From NCBI GenBank assembly GCA_946223375.1, contig CAMICU010000182.1, positions 1-7,342 of the forward strand: a stretch of 7,342 nucleotides of DNA. The letters run 5' to 3'. This document shows, one piece after another, positions 1 through 6,295 of the stretch. A program made the translations under genes and the position numbers. Source of the stretch: an uncultured Stenotrophomonas sp. (GTDB lineage Bacteria; Pseudomonadota; Gammaproteobacteria; Xanthomonadales; Xanthomonadaceae). Within the stretch, counting starts at the first letter, position 1, and every line of letters starts with the position of its first letter. Under the pieces are notes generated by a model. It worked only from the letters and a program-made list of their open reading frames with translations. It had not been told where the DNA came from and made no database searches.

Positions 1-28
1 AAGTGCCGATGCTTGCGCATCGGCACTT
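1..28 (-). terminator. Hairpin, probable terminator of the FKBP gene
   Basis: A perfect 12-bp inverted repeat (arms 1-12 and 17-28, loop TTGC) lies 27 bases past the stop codon of the minus-strand FKBP gene. Read on the minus strand, the 3' arm ends in TT at the window edge, so any U-tract would lie outside and cannot be seen. Position and perfect pairing favour an intrinsic terminator. It may be bidirectional and also serve a convergent gene to the left. Confidence 0.7.
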
Positions 29-55
29 CGTTCGCCGCCGGTTGGCGAGCGGGTA

Positions 56-757
56 TTACTTCACGCTGACCAGCTTGATCTCGAACTGCACGGCCACGTT
101 CGGCGGGAACGGGGTACGCGGGTCGGCACCGTAGGCCTTGTCCGGCGGCAGGGTGACTTCCCACTTGGCGCCGGCCGGCATCTGCAGCAGGGTTTCGCGC
201 ATCGCGGCCATCTCGACCTCGCTGACCTTGATCGACGGGATCGACTGGGCCGGACGGGCTTCCTGCGGACGCTGGCCGTACGGGAACGGACCGGCCACTT
301 CCAGTGCGACGGTGCTGGCCTGGGTCGGCTTGGCACCGTTGCCGGCTTCGATCACGCGGTACTGCACGCCGCTGGCCAGGCTCTGCACGCCCGGCTTGGC
401 CTTGTTGGCGGCCAGGAACTGGTCGCTGCGGGTCTTGTTCTCGGCAGCGGCCTTGTCGTACTCGGCCTTGGCAGCCTGGGCACGACCCTGCTCACGGCGC
501 TGGAAGGCCTCGACGGCCGGCTTCAGCTGCTCGGAGGTGATGGCCGGCTCCTTCTTGGCGTAGGCATCCTGCAGGCCCTTCACCACCGAAGCGATATCCA
601 GCTGCTCGCCGCGACCGGTGAGCTCAGCCAGGTTGTTGCCGTAGTCATAGCCGAAGTAGTAGCTCAGCTTGCCCTTCTCGGACGAGACGTCCTGGGCGAA
701 TGCGGAGCCGGTCAGGGCCAGTGCGGCCACGGCGACCGCGATAGAACGCAACTTCAT
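56..757 (-). CDS. Exported FKBP-type peptidyl-prolyl isomerase homologue
   Basis: The product is 233 aa. Residues 1-21 are a Sec signal peptide (KLR, a hydrophobic Ala/Val/Leu core, cleavage after SAFA), so it acts in the periplasm. Residues 24 to about 128 match the helical FKBP_N dimerisation domain (KLSYYFGYDYGNNL, then a charged Ala/Lys/Glu helix), and 130-233 the FKBP fold (SGVQYRVIEAGNGAKP, LPPDKAYG, FEIKLV). The family folds proteins by cis-trans isomerisation of X-Pro bonds and often acts as a chaperone (FkpA, FklB, Mip). The fold core is kept, but several pocket residues are missing: the usual Tyr of the YxG motif is Val154, the Phe-Asp pair is absent, and the pocket Trp is not found; the Tyr of AYG remains. 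Catalysis is therefore doubtful. The ATG at 757 is preferred because GGAGAA lies 7 bases before it and the signal peptide follows at once; an in-frame ATG at 796 would add 13 residues ahead of the signal. Confidence 0.9.
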   Translation of the reverse strand: MKLRSIAVAVAALALTGSAFAQDVSSEKGKLSYYFGYDYGNNLAELTGRGEQLDIASVVKGLQDAYAKKEPAITSEQLKPAVEAFQRREQGRAQAAKAEYDKAAAENKTRSDQFLAANKAKPGVQSLASGVQYRVIEAGNGAKPTQASTVALEVAGPFPYGQRPQEARPAQSIPSIKVSEVEMAAMRETLLQMPAGAKWEVTLPPDKAYGADPRTPFPPNVAVQFEIKLVSVK

Positions 758-926
758 CAAACAGTTCTCCAGGGAAGGGTGTCTCAGGGCAACCATGCCG
801 CGTGAGGCGACGGGTTAGGATAGCCGTCACAAAGCCCGGCCGCTACTGACGACGCCTGCTCTGACAGGCGCGGGCGACCGATAGTTCCGCGCTCACTTTT
901 TTTTAACTTTTCAGGAGTCCAGTGGC
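758..926. promoter_or_regulatory. Divergent intergenic region
   Basis: This spacer separates the minus-strand FKBP gene from the plus-strand enoyl-CoA hydratase, so it should hold two outward promoters. On the minus strand GGCTATCCT (817-825) gives a possible -10 (TATCCT) about 60 bases before the FKBP start, without a clear -35. On the plus strand a T8 run (897-904) precedes the hydratase ribosome site AGGAG at 913-917. A small inverted repeat lies at 853-870. The promoter assignments are inference from position and weak similarity. Confidence 0.4.
853..870. repeat. Small inverted repeat between divergent genes
   Basis: CGCCTG and CAGGCG form a perfect 6-bp inverted repeat around the 6-base loop CTCTGA. 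It lies midway between the divergent FKBP and hydratase genes and has no T-run directly after it, so it is more like an operator half-site pair or a leader hairpin than a terminator. Six pairs in GC-rich DNA can arise by chance. Confidence 0.3.
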
Positions 927-1709
927 ATGTCCGATGTACCGGTTTCGATCAGCACCCGAGACGCCATCCGCACGATTACCGTGCAGCGCCCGGAGAAGCT
1001 CAACGCATTGAATCGGCAGACATTGGAAGCCCTGGACACGGCCTTTGCCGAAGCCAGCCAGGCCGACGAGGTGCGGGTGGTGGTCCTCACCGGCGCCGGC
1101 CCCAAGGCCTTCGTGGCCGGGGCCGACATTGCCGAGATGAACACGCTCACACCGGTTCAGGGTCGTGACTTCTCGCTGATCGGCCAGCGCCTGATGCGCC
1201 GGATCGAGCGTCTGAACAAGCCGGTGATCGCCATGGTCAACGGCTTCGCGCTGGGCGGCGGCATGGAGCTGGCGATGGCCTGCCACCTGCGCATCGCCGC
1301 CGACAGCGCCAAGGTCGGCCAGCCGGAAATCAACCTTGGCCTGCTGCCGGGCTTCGGCGGCACCCAGCGCCTGCTGCGCCTGGCCGGCCGCTCGGCCGCG
1401 CTGGAACTGTGTCTGCTGGGTGCACCGATCGATGCGGCGCGCGCCGCGCAGCTGGGCCTGGTCAACCGCGTGGTGCCGGCGGCGGAGCTGGAAGCGGAGA
1501 CGCTGAAGCTTGCCACCCAGCTGGCCCATGCCGCACCGCTGGCACTGCGCGGCATCCTCGATGCGATCAACGTCGGCGGCGAATGCGGCATCGAGGAAGG
1601 CCTGGAATACGAGAGCGCGCAGTTCGGCCTGGCCTTCGCCACGCAGGACATGCGCGAAGGCACCAGCGCCTTCCTGGAACGCCGCAAGCCGGAATTCAAG
1701 AACCACTGA
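927..1709 (+). CDS. Enoyl-CoA hydratase (crotonase family)
   Basis: The product is 260 aa, full length for a single-domain crotonase, cytoplasmic with no signal peptide. It should hydrate trans-2-enoyl-CoA to 3-hydroxyacyl-CoA in fatty or branched acid breakdown (EC 4.2.1.17 type). Visible motifs are RPEKLNALN (21-29), the oxyanion-hole segments AGADIAEM (64-71; Ala66) and NGFALGGGMEL (105-115; Gly111), and both acid/base glutamates of the hydratase subclass: Glu114 in GGMELAM and Glu134 in GQPEINLG. They sit 20 residues apart, as Glu144 and Glu164 do in the rat mitochondrial enzyme. The end REGTSAFLERRKPEFKNH is also typical. Two catalytic Glu argue for a true hydratase over an isomerase or hydrolase. 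Exact chain-length preference cannot be read from sequence. AGGAG lies 9 bases before the ATG. The next gene starts 10 bases after the stop, suggesting co-transcription with the small ORF and nth. Confidence 0.93.
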   Translation: MSDVPVSISTRDAIRTITVQRPEKLNALNRQTLEALDTAFAEASQADEVRVVVLTGAGPKAFVAGADIAEMNTLTPVQGRDFSLIGQRLMRRIERLNKPVIAMVNGFALGGGMELAMACHLRIAADSAKVGQPEINLGLLPGFGGTQRLLRLAGRSAALELCLLGAPIDAARAAQLGLVNRVVPAAELEAETLKLATQLAHAAPLALRGILDAINVGGECGIEEGLEYESAQFGLAFATQDMREGTSAFLERRKPEFKNH

Positions 1710-1719
1710 GCCCTCGTCG

Positions 1720-2070
1720 ATGTCCGTTGTTCCCGCCACAGCGCAGCAGCTGCTGCAGTTCCTGACCGACGATGACCTCGACGCCGCGGTACGCGCCGGG
1801 CTGATGGAGTTCAACGTGGCGGCCGCCGACAGCGGCCTGGCCGCGGCGCAGCTGCAACGCCTGCTGCAGGCACAGCAGCGCCTGCGCCAGGCGTGGGCCG
1901 CGCGCGCACGCCACCGCGCGCGCGATGCGCGGCTGGCCCGGCGTGCCGCCGAACGCGAGGCGCGGCGCGCACCGCCACCGGCACCGGACAGCCGCCCCGC
2001 CCTGCCCTCGGCAGCCGCCGCCATCCTCGCCCGCGCCAAGGCACGGGCCGCAGGAAAGCCTTCCGCATGA
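1720..2070 (+). CDS. Small Arg/Ala-rich protein of unknown function
   Basis: I do not recognise this 116-aa protein. The N-terminal 50 residues look like a compact acidic helical segment (QQLLQFLTDDDLDAAVRAGL). About 40-85 is a long predicted amphipathic, strongly basic helix rich in Ala, Arg and Gln (LQRLLQAQQRLRQAW, then many RAR/RRA repeats), and the tail is Pro/Ala-rich, ending in a short basic helix. There is no signal peptide or membrane segment. The basic helix could bind nucleic acid, but that is a guess. It is likely real because it starts 10 bases after the hydratase stop and its TGA overlaps the nth start as ATGA, a common sign of translational coupling. No strong Shine-Dalgarno precedes the ATG, which fits coupling from upstream. 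Very high GC makes chance open frames common, so some doubt remains. Confidence 0.7.
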   Translation: MSVVPATAQQLLQFLTDDDLDAAVRAGLMEFNVAAADSGLAAAQLQRLLQAQQRLRQAWAARARHRARDARLARRAAEREARRAPPPAPDSRPALPSAAAAILARAKARAAGKPSA

Positions 2071-2822
2071 ACACCGATAACGCCCGCAAGCCCGCCGTGA
2101 AGAAAGCCGTGAAAAAGCGGCCGGCCGCCGGCAAATCCGCCAGCGCGGTGAACAAGCCGTCCGCGGCACGTGGCAGCAAGCGCATGAACGCGGCCGAGGT
2201 GCGGGAGATGTTCACGCGCCTGCGCGAGCTCAACCCGCACCCCAAGACCGAACTGGAATACAGCACGCCGTTCGAACTGCTGGTGGCGGTGACGCTGTCG
2301 GCGCAGGCCACCGACGTGGGCGTCAACAAGGCCACCCGCAAGTTGTTCCCGGTGGCCAACACCGCCCAGGCCATCCTCGACCTGGGCGAGGAAGGGCTCA
2401 AGCGCTACATCGCCACCATCGGCCTGTTCAACGCCAAGGCGAAGAACGTCATCGCCGCCTGCGCGATTTTGGTGCAGAAGTACGGCGGCCAGGTGCCGGC
2501 CGACCGCGCCGCGCTGGAGGCGCTGCCCGGCGTTGGCCGCAAGACCGCCAACGTGGTGCTCAACACCGCGTTCGGCCAGCCGACGATGGCGGTGGACACG
2601 CATATCTTCCGGGTCGCCAACCGCACCGGCCTGGCCCCGGGCAAGGACGTGCGTGCGGTGGAGGACGGCCTGCTCAAGGTGATCCCCGCCGAGTTCATGC
2701 AGGACGCACACCACTGGCTGATCCTGCACGGGCGCTACGTCTGCAAGGCACGCAAGCCGGACTGCCCGCAGTGCGTCATCCGCGACCTGTGCCATTTCAA
2801 GGACAAGACGGCCGACGCCTGA
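2067..2822 (+). CDS. nth: Endonuclease III (DNA glycosylase/AP lyase)
   Basis: The product is 251 aa and close to E. coli Nth across its whole length. It removes oxidised pyrimidines from DNA and nicks the abasic site in base excision repair. The helix-hairpin-helix LPGVGRKTANVV carries the Schiff-base Lys159, VDTHIFRV carries the catalytic Asp177, and Cys226, 233, 236 and 242 form the C-x6-C-x2-C-x5-C ligand set of the [4Fe-4S] cluster. These equal E. coli Lys120, Asp138 and Cys187/194/197/203 with a constant offset of 39. The E. coli start thus aligns exactly with Met40 (ATG at 2184), and residues 1-39 are an added Lys/Ala-rich tail resembling histone-H1-like repeats. I prefer the start at 2067 because AGGAAAG (2052-2058) sits at good spacing and the ATG overlaps the upstream stop; no good ribosome site precedes 2184. 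No clear terminator follows the gene. Confidence 0.96.
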   Translation: MNTDNARKPAVKKAVKKRPAAGKSASAVNKPSAARGSKRMNAAEVREMFTRLRELNPHPKTELEYSTPFELLVAVTLSAQATDVGVNKATRKLFPVANTAQAILDLGEEGLKRYIATIGLFNAKAKNVIAACAILVQKYGGQVPADRAALEALPGVGRKTANVVLNTAFGQPTMAVDTHIFRVANRTGLAPGKDVRAVEDGLLKVIPAEFMQDAHHWLILHGRYVCKARKPDCPQCVIRDLCHFKDKTADA

Positions 2823-2908
2823 GCGCGGCCGACTGCCATCTGCACGACACCTGCCGGTAACAGCGCGCCTGTCCACTACGAGAGGGCGGGCCCGCACACG
2901 CCCGCAGT

Positions 2909-2948
2909 GCGTCGCCGGACTGTCACATTTACGCAATCTTTACGCCCT
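2909..2948 (+). promoter_or_regulatory. Pho-box-like repeat array before the phosphate porin
   Basis: Four 7-mers follow an exact 11-bp period: GCGTCGC (2909), CTGTCAC (2920), ACGCAAT (2931) and ACGCCCT (2942), with 4-base spacers of which ATTT and CTTT are T-rich. The PhoB half-site consensus known from E. coli is CTGTCAT. Only the second unit matches well (6 of 7); the others are weak. The ACGCAAT unit ends 54 bases before the porin ATG, the same distance as at the second pstS. PhoB control is inferred from pattern, position and gene function. Confidence 0.55.
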
Positions 2949-2991
2949 AGCCTTCGCAGCATCCTCAACCTGCCTGCAAGGCTATCCATCC

Positions 2992-4200
2992 ATGAAACTG
3001 CATCGCCAACTCCTCACTGCAGCCGTTGCGGCGGCGCTGTTTGTGCCGGCCGCACACGCTGAAGTCGCCATCGACGTCATTGGCGGTTCCGAAATCACCT
3101 TTGAAGGCCTGGTGCAGGCTGACGGCAACTGGTTCGACAACGACAAGGCCGACCTCAACGGCGTCGCCAAGAACGGCAAGGACAGCGAGTTCGAGCTGCG
3201 CCGCGCCGAGCTGGTGCTGAAGGGCAAGGGCCCGGGCAACATCGAGTGGGTGGTGGGTTACGACGCCAAGGCCGACAAGTTCCTGGACACCAACGTCAAG
3301 TACAAGCTGGGCGGCAACAGCAACCACTTCCTGCAGGTGGGCCAGTACAAGCAGCCCAACAGCCTGGAAGAACTGTCCAGCACCAAGAACAACGACTTCA
3401 TCTCCAAGGCGACCGTGACCAACACCTACGCGGTGGCACGTCGCCTGGGCGTGGGTTACGGTATCGGTGACAGCAACTGGTCGGTCAACGCCTCGGTGTT
3501 CGGCCGCGAGCTGACCCGCGACCTGGCCCATGGCAGCGGCTACGGCCTGCGCGGCACGTTCGCCCCGATCAACGACAAGGGCAACATCCTGCACTTCGGC
3601 CTGAGCTACGCCGACTACGACACCGACGCGGACACCCTGCGCCTGCGTGCACGCCCGAACGCCGACCTGGCGACCGTGCGCCTGGTCGACAGCGGCGACC
3701 TGAAGGACACCGACCGCATCAGCACCATCGGTGCCGAAGCGATGTACGTGCGCGGCCCGTTCAAGGCCCAGGGCGAGTACTACAGCGCCAAGGTCAAGCG
3801 CTACGACCATGACAACTACACCAGCGACGGCTTCTATGTCAGCGGCGTGTGGAACGTCACCGGCGAGACCTGGGGCTACAAGGGCGGCACCCCGAGCCTG
3901 GGCCTGCCGGACGAACCGGGCCGTGGCATGTGGCAGCTGGCCGCCCGCTTCGACCACATCGACCTGAACGACGGCGGCATCAGCGCCAACCCGGTCGCCG
4001 GTCGTCCGCCGATCGTCGATGGCGTGCTCGGCGGCAAGATGGACATCTGGACCGTTGGCGCCAACTGGTACTGGCGCTCCAACTTCAAGGCCTCGCTCAA
4101 CTACGTGATGGTGGACAGCAAGAAGTACAGCTCCAGCGCGCGCAGCTACGTCAGCGACAAGCCGAACATCCTCGAGGCGCGCCTGCAGTTCTTCTGGTAA
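2992..4200 (+). CDS. oprO: Phosphate-selective outer-membrane porin, OprO/OprP family
   Basis: The product is 402 aa. Residues 1-23 form a Sec signal peptide ending AHA; the rest is a Tyr/Gly/Asn-rich beta-barrel with alternating strands. Family features include ITFEGLVQADGNWFDND, FELRRAELVLKGK, the loop GQYKQPNSLEELSSTKNNDFISKA (117-140), and an Arg-rich stretch near 217-230 (RLRARP...VRLVDSG). The last may correspond to the arginine ladder that guides anions in OprP; that mapping is inference. In Pseudomonas the family forms trimers passing phosphate or polyphosphate under phosphate starvation. The chain ends in Phe-Trp, so the C-terminal residue is Trp and not the commoner Phe, but still aromatic as barrel insertion requires. 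The ribosome site is weak (AAGG, 10 bases before ATG). A Pho-like array lies upstream and a strong terminator downstream, so it is probably monocistronic. Confidence 0.9.
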   Translation: MKLHRQLLTAAVAAALFVPAAHAEVAIDVIGGSEITFEGLVQADGNWFDNDKADLNGVAKNGKDSEFELRRAELVLKGKGPGNIEWVVGYDAKADKFLDTNVKYKLGGNSNHFLQVGQYKQPNSLEELSSTKNNDFISKATVTNTYAVARRLGVGYGIGDSNWSVNASVFGRELTRDLAHGSGYGLRGTFAPINDKGNILHFGLSYADYDTDADTLRLRARPNADLATVRLVDSGDLKDTDRISTIGAEAMYVRGPFKAQGEYYSAKVKRYDHDNYTSDGFYVSGVWNVTGETWGYKGGTPSLGLPDEPGRGMWQLAARFDHIDLNDGGISANPVAGRPPIVDGVLGGKMDIWTVGANWYWRSNFKASLNYVMVDSKKYSSSARSYVSDKPNILEARLQFFW

Positions 4201-4221
4201 GCGGCCACGTCGATGCACACG

Positions 4222-4252
4222 GACAACGCCCCGCCAGGGGCGTTGTCTTTTT
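4222..4252 (+). terminator. Intrinsic terminator after the porin gene
   Basis: A perfect 11-bp stem (GACAACGCCCC at 4222-4232 with GGGGCGTTGTC at 4237-4247), loop GCCA, is followed directly by T5 (4248-4252). It begins 22 bases after the porin stop codon. This is a textbook Rho-independent terminator and isolates the porin transcript from the next gene. Confidence 0.93.
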
Positions 4253-4272
4253 CCGTCGCGCGCGCGGCGAGC

Positions 4273-4281
4273 GGCTATGCT
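4273..4281 (+). promoter_or_regulatory. Possible -10 element before the exported unknown protein
   Basis: GGCTATGCT contains TATGCT, a 4-of-6 match to the TATAAT consensus, 28 bases before the chosen start at 4310 and 20 bases after the porin terminator. The same GGCTAT core occurs in the candidate promoter of the FKBP gene. No -35 is evident. Some promoter should lie in this short gap, because the terminator ends the upstream transcript. Confidence 0.3.
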
Positions 4282-4309
4282 GCGCGCCTACGTCATCAAT
4301 GGACTGATC

Positions 4310-5089
4310 ATGCGCGCCGCCCTGCTGTTGCCCCTGCTTGCCCTCCCCGTCGCCGCACTGGCCCAGGACTGCGGTGCCGATGGCGCCGCGCGCATCCGCC
4401 AGGCGTATGCGCAGCTGCCCTCCGGCACCCTGCCGGAGCACGGCGACATGCGCATCGACCCGAGCCAGGGCGCCTGCCGGGTCTGGCCGGCCGACACCTC
4501 GCTGACGCTGATGGCGGTGCCGCTGCTTGGCGAATGGCAGGAGGACGGCGCCTATCGCGACGGCGACCTGGACCTGCTGGTGGTCGATACCGCCACGCTG
4601 CGTCCGCGCGCGACCCTGCGCCTGCCGGGGGCGATGAGCAGCGACGCGATCCGCGTCGAGGACGTGCGCCTGGATACCGCCCGCTACCGCCTGTCGGCCG
4701 ATGTGCGCGCGTTCGGCGTGCGCATCTCGCGCAGCGGTTCCTCGCAGCCCAACCCGTTCTCCGACACCCGCCTGCAGCTGTTCGTGCTGGACCAGGACAG
4801 GCTCCGCCCGGTCACCGGCCAGATCGTGATGGACCGTTTCGGTGGCGAATGGAACACCCGTTGCGACGGCGAGTTCAACGAGGTCCATCGCACGCTGGAA
4901 GTGGGCCCGCTGCCGGCACAGGGGTTTGCCACGCTGCGCGTGCGCGAGCGCGGCACCGACATCCGCAACCACGAGCAGGCCGGCGGTGAATGCAGGGAGC
5001 AGCGCGACGAGCTGCCGGAGCAGCGCTACACGCTGTCACCGAAGGATCACGCCTACCCGTTGCCGGAGGCGATCGAGGCCCGCTTCTGA
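4310..5089 (+). CDS. Exported four-cysteine protein of unknown function
   Basis: I do not recognise the family. The product is 259 aa with a clear signal peptide (MRAALLLPLLALPVAALA, cleaved near residue 18), so the mature protein is periplasmic or secreted. It is not a lipoprotein: Cys21 is preceded by AQD, not a lipobox. The mature part has four cysteines (21, 56, 185, 228), enough for two disulfides, and many alternating hydrophobic stretches (LDLLVVDTATLRPRATLRL, LQLFVLDQDRLRPVTGQIVM) that suggest a mostly beta fold. There is no transmembrane segment after the signal. The ATG at 4310 starts the signal directly; the in-frame ATG at 4277 would overlap the possible -10 and add 11 residues. 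It sits between the phosphate porin and pstS, but a terminator precedes it and I see no Pho array for it, so a phosphate role is only suggested by location. Its stop is 11 bases before the next Pho array. Confidence 0.8.
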   Translation: MRAALLLPLLALPVAALAQDCGADGAARIRQAYAQLPSGTLPEHGDMRIDPSQGACRVWPADTSLTLMAVPLLGEWQEDGAYRDGDLDLLVVDTATLRPRATLRLPGAMSSDAIRVEDVRLDTARYRLSADVRAFGVRISRSGSSQPNPFSDTRLQLFVLDQDRLRPVTGQIVMDRFGGEWNTRCDGEFNEVHRTLEVGPLPAQGFATLRVRERGTDIRNHEQAGGECREQRDELPEQRYTLSPKDHAYPLPEAIEARF

Positions 5090-5100
5090 GCGGGCCGCCG

Positions 5101-5151
5101 CTGTCACCGCGTCGTCATATGACAGACGCTGCGTTGTCATCAAATGGTTAT
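5101..5151 (+). promoter_or_regulatory. Pho box array before the first pstS
   Basis: Five 7-mers keep an exact 11-bp period: CTGTCAC (5101), TCGTCAT (5112), CAGACGC (5123), TTGTCAT (5134) and TGGTTAT (5145). Against the PhoB half-site CTGTCAT, units 1 and 4 match 6 of 7 and unit 2 matches 5 of 7; unit 3 is weak and unit 5 intermediate. A perfect consensus half-site in the opposite orientation (ATGACAG, 5119-5125) and a 10-bp palindrome GTCATATGAC (5114-5123) overlap it. The array ends 52 bases before the GTG start. A TAG-containing AT-rich stretch (5152-5158) may hold the -10. This is the best Pho array in the window. Confidence 0.8.
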
Positions 5152-5203
5152 GGAATAGGCGCCGGGCGGAACTCACCGCACATTCACCTCCCAGGAGCCA
5201 TTC

Positions 5204-6223
5204 GTGATCCACGCCATCAAATCGCGCGCCGTCGTTGCCATTCTCGCCGCGTCGTCCGTGTTCGCCGCCAACGCCTCCGATGTCACCGGCGCCGGCGCGT
5301 CCTTCATCTACCCGGTCATGTCCAAGTGGTCGGCCGACTACAGCACCGCCACCAGCAAGCGGGTCAACTACCAGTCGATCGGCTCGGGCGGCGGCATCGC
5401 CCAGATCAAGGCCAACACCGTGGACTTCGGCTCCTCCGACGCGCCGCTGCGTCCGGAAGAACTGGCCTCCTCGGGCCTGGTGCAGTTCCCGTCGGTGATC
5501 GGTGGCGTCGTCCCGGTGCTGAACGTGGCCGGCGTGGAAGCCGGTGCGATGAAGCTGGACGGCCCGACCCTGGCCAACATCTTCCTGGGCAAGATCACCA
5601 AGTGGAATGATCCGGCCATCGTCGCGCTCAACGCCGGCCTGACCCTGCCGGACGCCAAGATCACCGTCGTGCACCGCTCCGACGGCTCGGGCACCACCTT
5701 CAACTTCGTCAACTACCTGTCCAAGGTCAACGCCGACTGGAAGAACAGCGTCGGTGAGGGCACCTCGGTACAGTGGCCGGTGGGCATCGGCGGCAAGGGC
5801 AACGAAGGCGTGGCCGCCTACGTGAAGCAGATCAAGGGCTCGATCGGCTATGTCGAGTTCTCCTACGCGCTGCAGAACCGCCTGACCTTCTCGCGCATGA
5901 AGAATGCCGCCGGCAACTTCGTGCAGCCGCGTGACGAGACCTTCTCGGCCGCTGCCGCCAGTGCCGACTGGGCCAATGCCCGCGACTTCTACCTGGTGAT
6001 GACCAACGCCCCGGGCGAGCAGTCCTGGCCGATCACCGCGACCAACTTCATCCTGATGCGCAAGCAGCCCAAGAGCGCCGACGGTGCCAAGGCGACCCTG
6101 GAATACTTCCGCTGGATCTACGCCAACGGTGATGCTCAGGCCCGCCAGCTGGACTACGTACCGCTGCCGGACGCCCTGGTCCGCCAGATCGAGACCTACT
6201 GGCAGCAGAATCTGCGCTACTGA
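5204..6223 (+). CDS. pstS: Periplasmic phosphate-binding protein PstS, soluble form
   Basis: The product is 339 aa, near the 346 aa of E. coli PstS. It captures inorganic phosphate in the periplasm and delivers it to the PstCAB ABC transporter; the Pst system also signals through PhoR/PhoB. Residues 1-24 are a Sec signal (hydrophobic VVAILAASSVFAANA) without a lipobox, so the protein is soluble. Phosphate ligands align with E. coli: Ser33 and Phe34 in GASF, Ser61 in SIGSGGG, Asp79 in FGSSDAPL, and Arg158, Ser162, Gly163, Thr164 in RSDGSGTTF. Further hallmarks are IGGVVPVLN, FLGKITKWND, GKGNEGVAAYV, GSIGYVEFSYA and WPITATNFIL. The start is GTG: AGGAG (5193-5197) lies 6 bases before it and the signal follows. 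A Pho array precedes it and a terminator follows, so it is likely transcribed alone. A second pstS copy follows. In Xanthomonas I recall a comparable extra phosphate-binding protein named PhoX. Confidence 0.96.
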   Translation: MIHAIKSRAVVAILAASSVFAANASDVTGAGASFIYPVMSKWSADYSTATSKRVNYQSIGSGGGIAQIKANTVDFGSSDAPLRPEELASSGLVQFPSVIGGVVPVLNVAGVEAGAMKLDGPTLANIFLGKITKWNDPAIVALNAGLTLPDAKITVVHRSDGSGTTFNFVNYLSKVNADWKNSVGEGTSVQWPVGIGGKGNEGVAAYVKQIKGSIGYVEFSYALQNRLTFSRMKNAAGNFVQPRDETFSAAAASADWANARDFYLVMTNAPGEQSWPITATNFILMRKQPKSADGAKATLEYFRWIYANGDAQARQLDYVPLPDALVRQIETYWQQNLRY

Positions 6224-6259
6224 GTACAGAGCCGGCGAGTCCCTCTCCCTCGCCGTCTC

Positions 6260-6295
6260 AGGCGCGGATCAAGCGATCCGCGCCTCTTTTTTTTT
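6260..6295 (+). terminator. Intrinsic terminator after the first pstS
   Basis: A perfect 11-bp stem (AGGCGCGGATC at 6260-6270 with GATCCGCGCCT at 6275-6285), loop AAGC, is followed after one C by T9 (6287-6295). It starts 37 bases past the first pstS stop. The stem and long U-run make it a strong Rho-independent terminator that separates the two pstS transcripts. Confidence 0.94.

Noticed and set aside
824..867. CCGTCAC (824-830) and TGACAG (862-867) in the divergent region as Pho sites
   Set aside because: They are isolated single half-sites without 11-bp periodicity, and the adjacent genes have no phosphate link.
2881..2905. Possible terminator between nth and the porin (GGGCG and CGCCC)
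   Set aside because: Only a 5-bp stem with a long loop and no T-run; chance pairing in GC-rich DNA.
903..2936. 677-residue open frame on the minus strand opposite the hydratase-nth cluster
   Set aside because: It is antisense to three coding genes, two of them clearly recognised enzymes, and is His/Arg/Ala/Val-rich low-complexity sequence with no recognisable motif. Long antisense frames are expected at this GC.
2980..2987. GGCTATCC just before the porin ATG as a third copy of the GGCTAT -10-like motif
   Set aside because: It lies only 4 bases before the start codon, too close to be a promoter for a transcript with a Shine-Dalgarno, and it overlaps the presumed ribosome site.
2965..4218. 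417-residue open frame on the minus strand opposite the porin
   Set aside because: It mirrors the full porin gene, has Val/Ala/Gln/His-rich composition typical of antisense shadows, and has no ribosome site or domain.
4290..4307. Single Pho-like word ACGTCAT before the exported unknown protein
   Set aside because: No partner half-site lies 11 bp to either side, and it sits directly against the start codon.
4277..4309. Upstream ATG for the exported unknown protein
   Set aside because: It would place 11 non-signal residues before an excellent signal peptide and overlaps a possible -10 element; no ribosome site precedes it.
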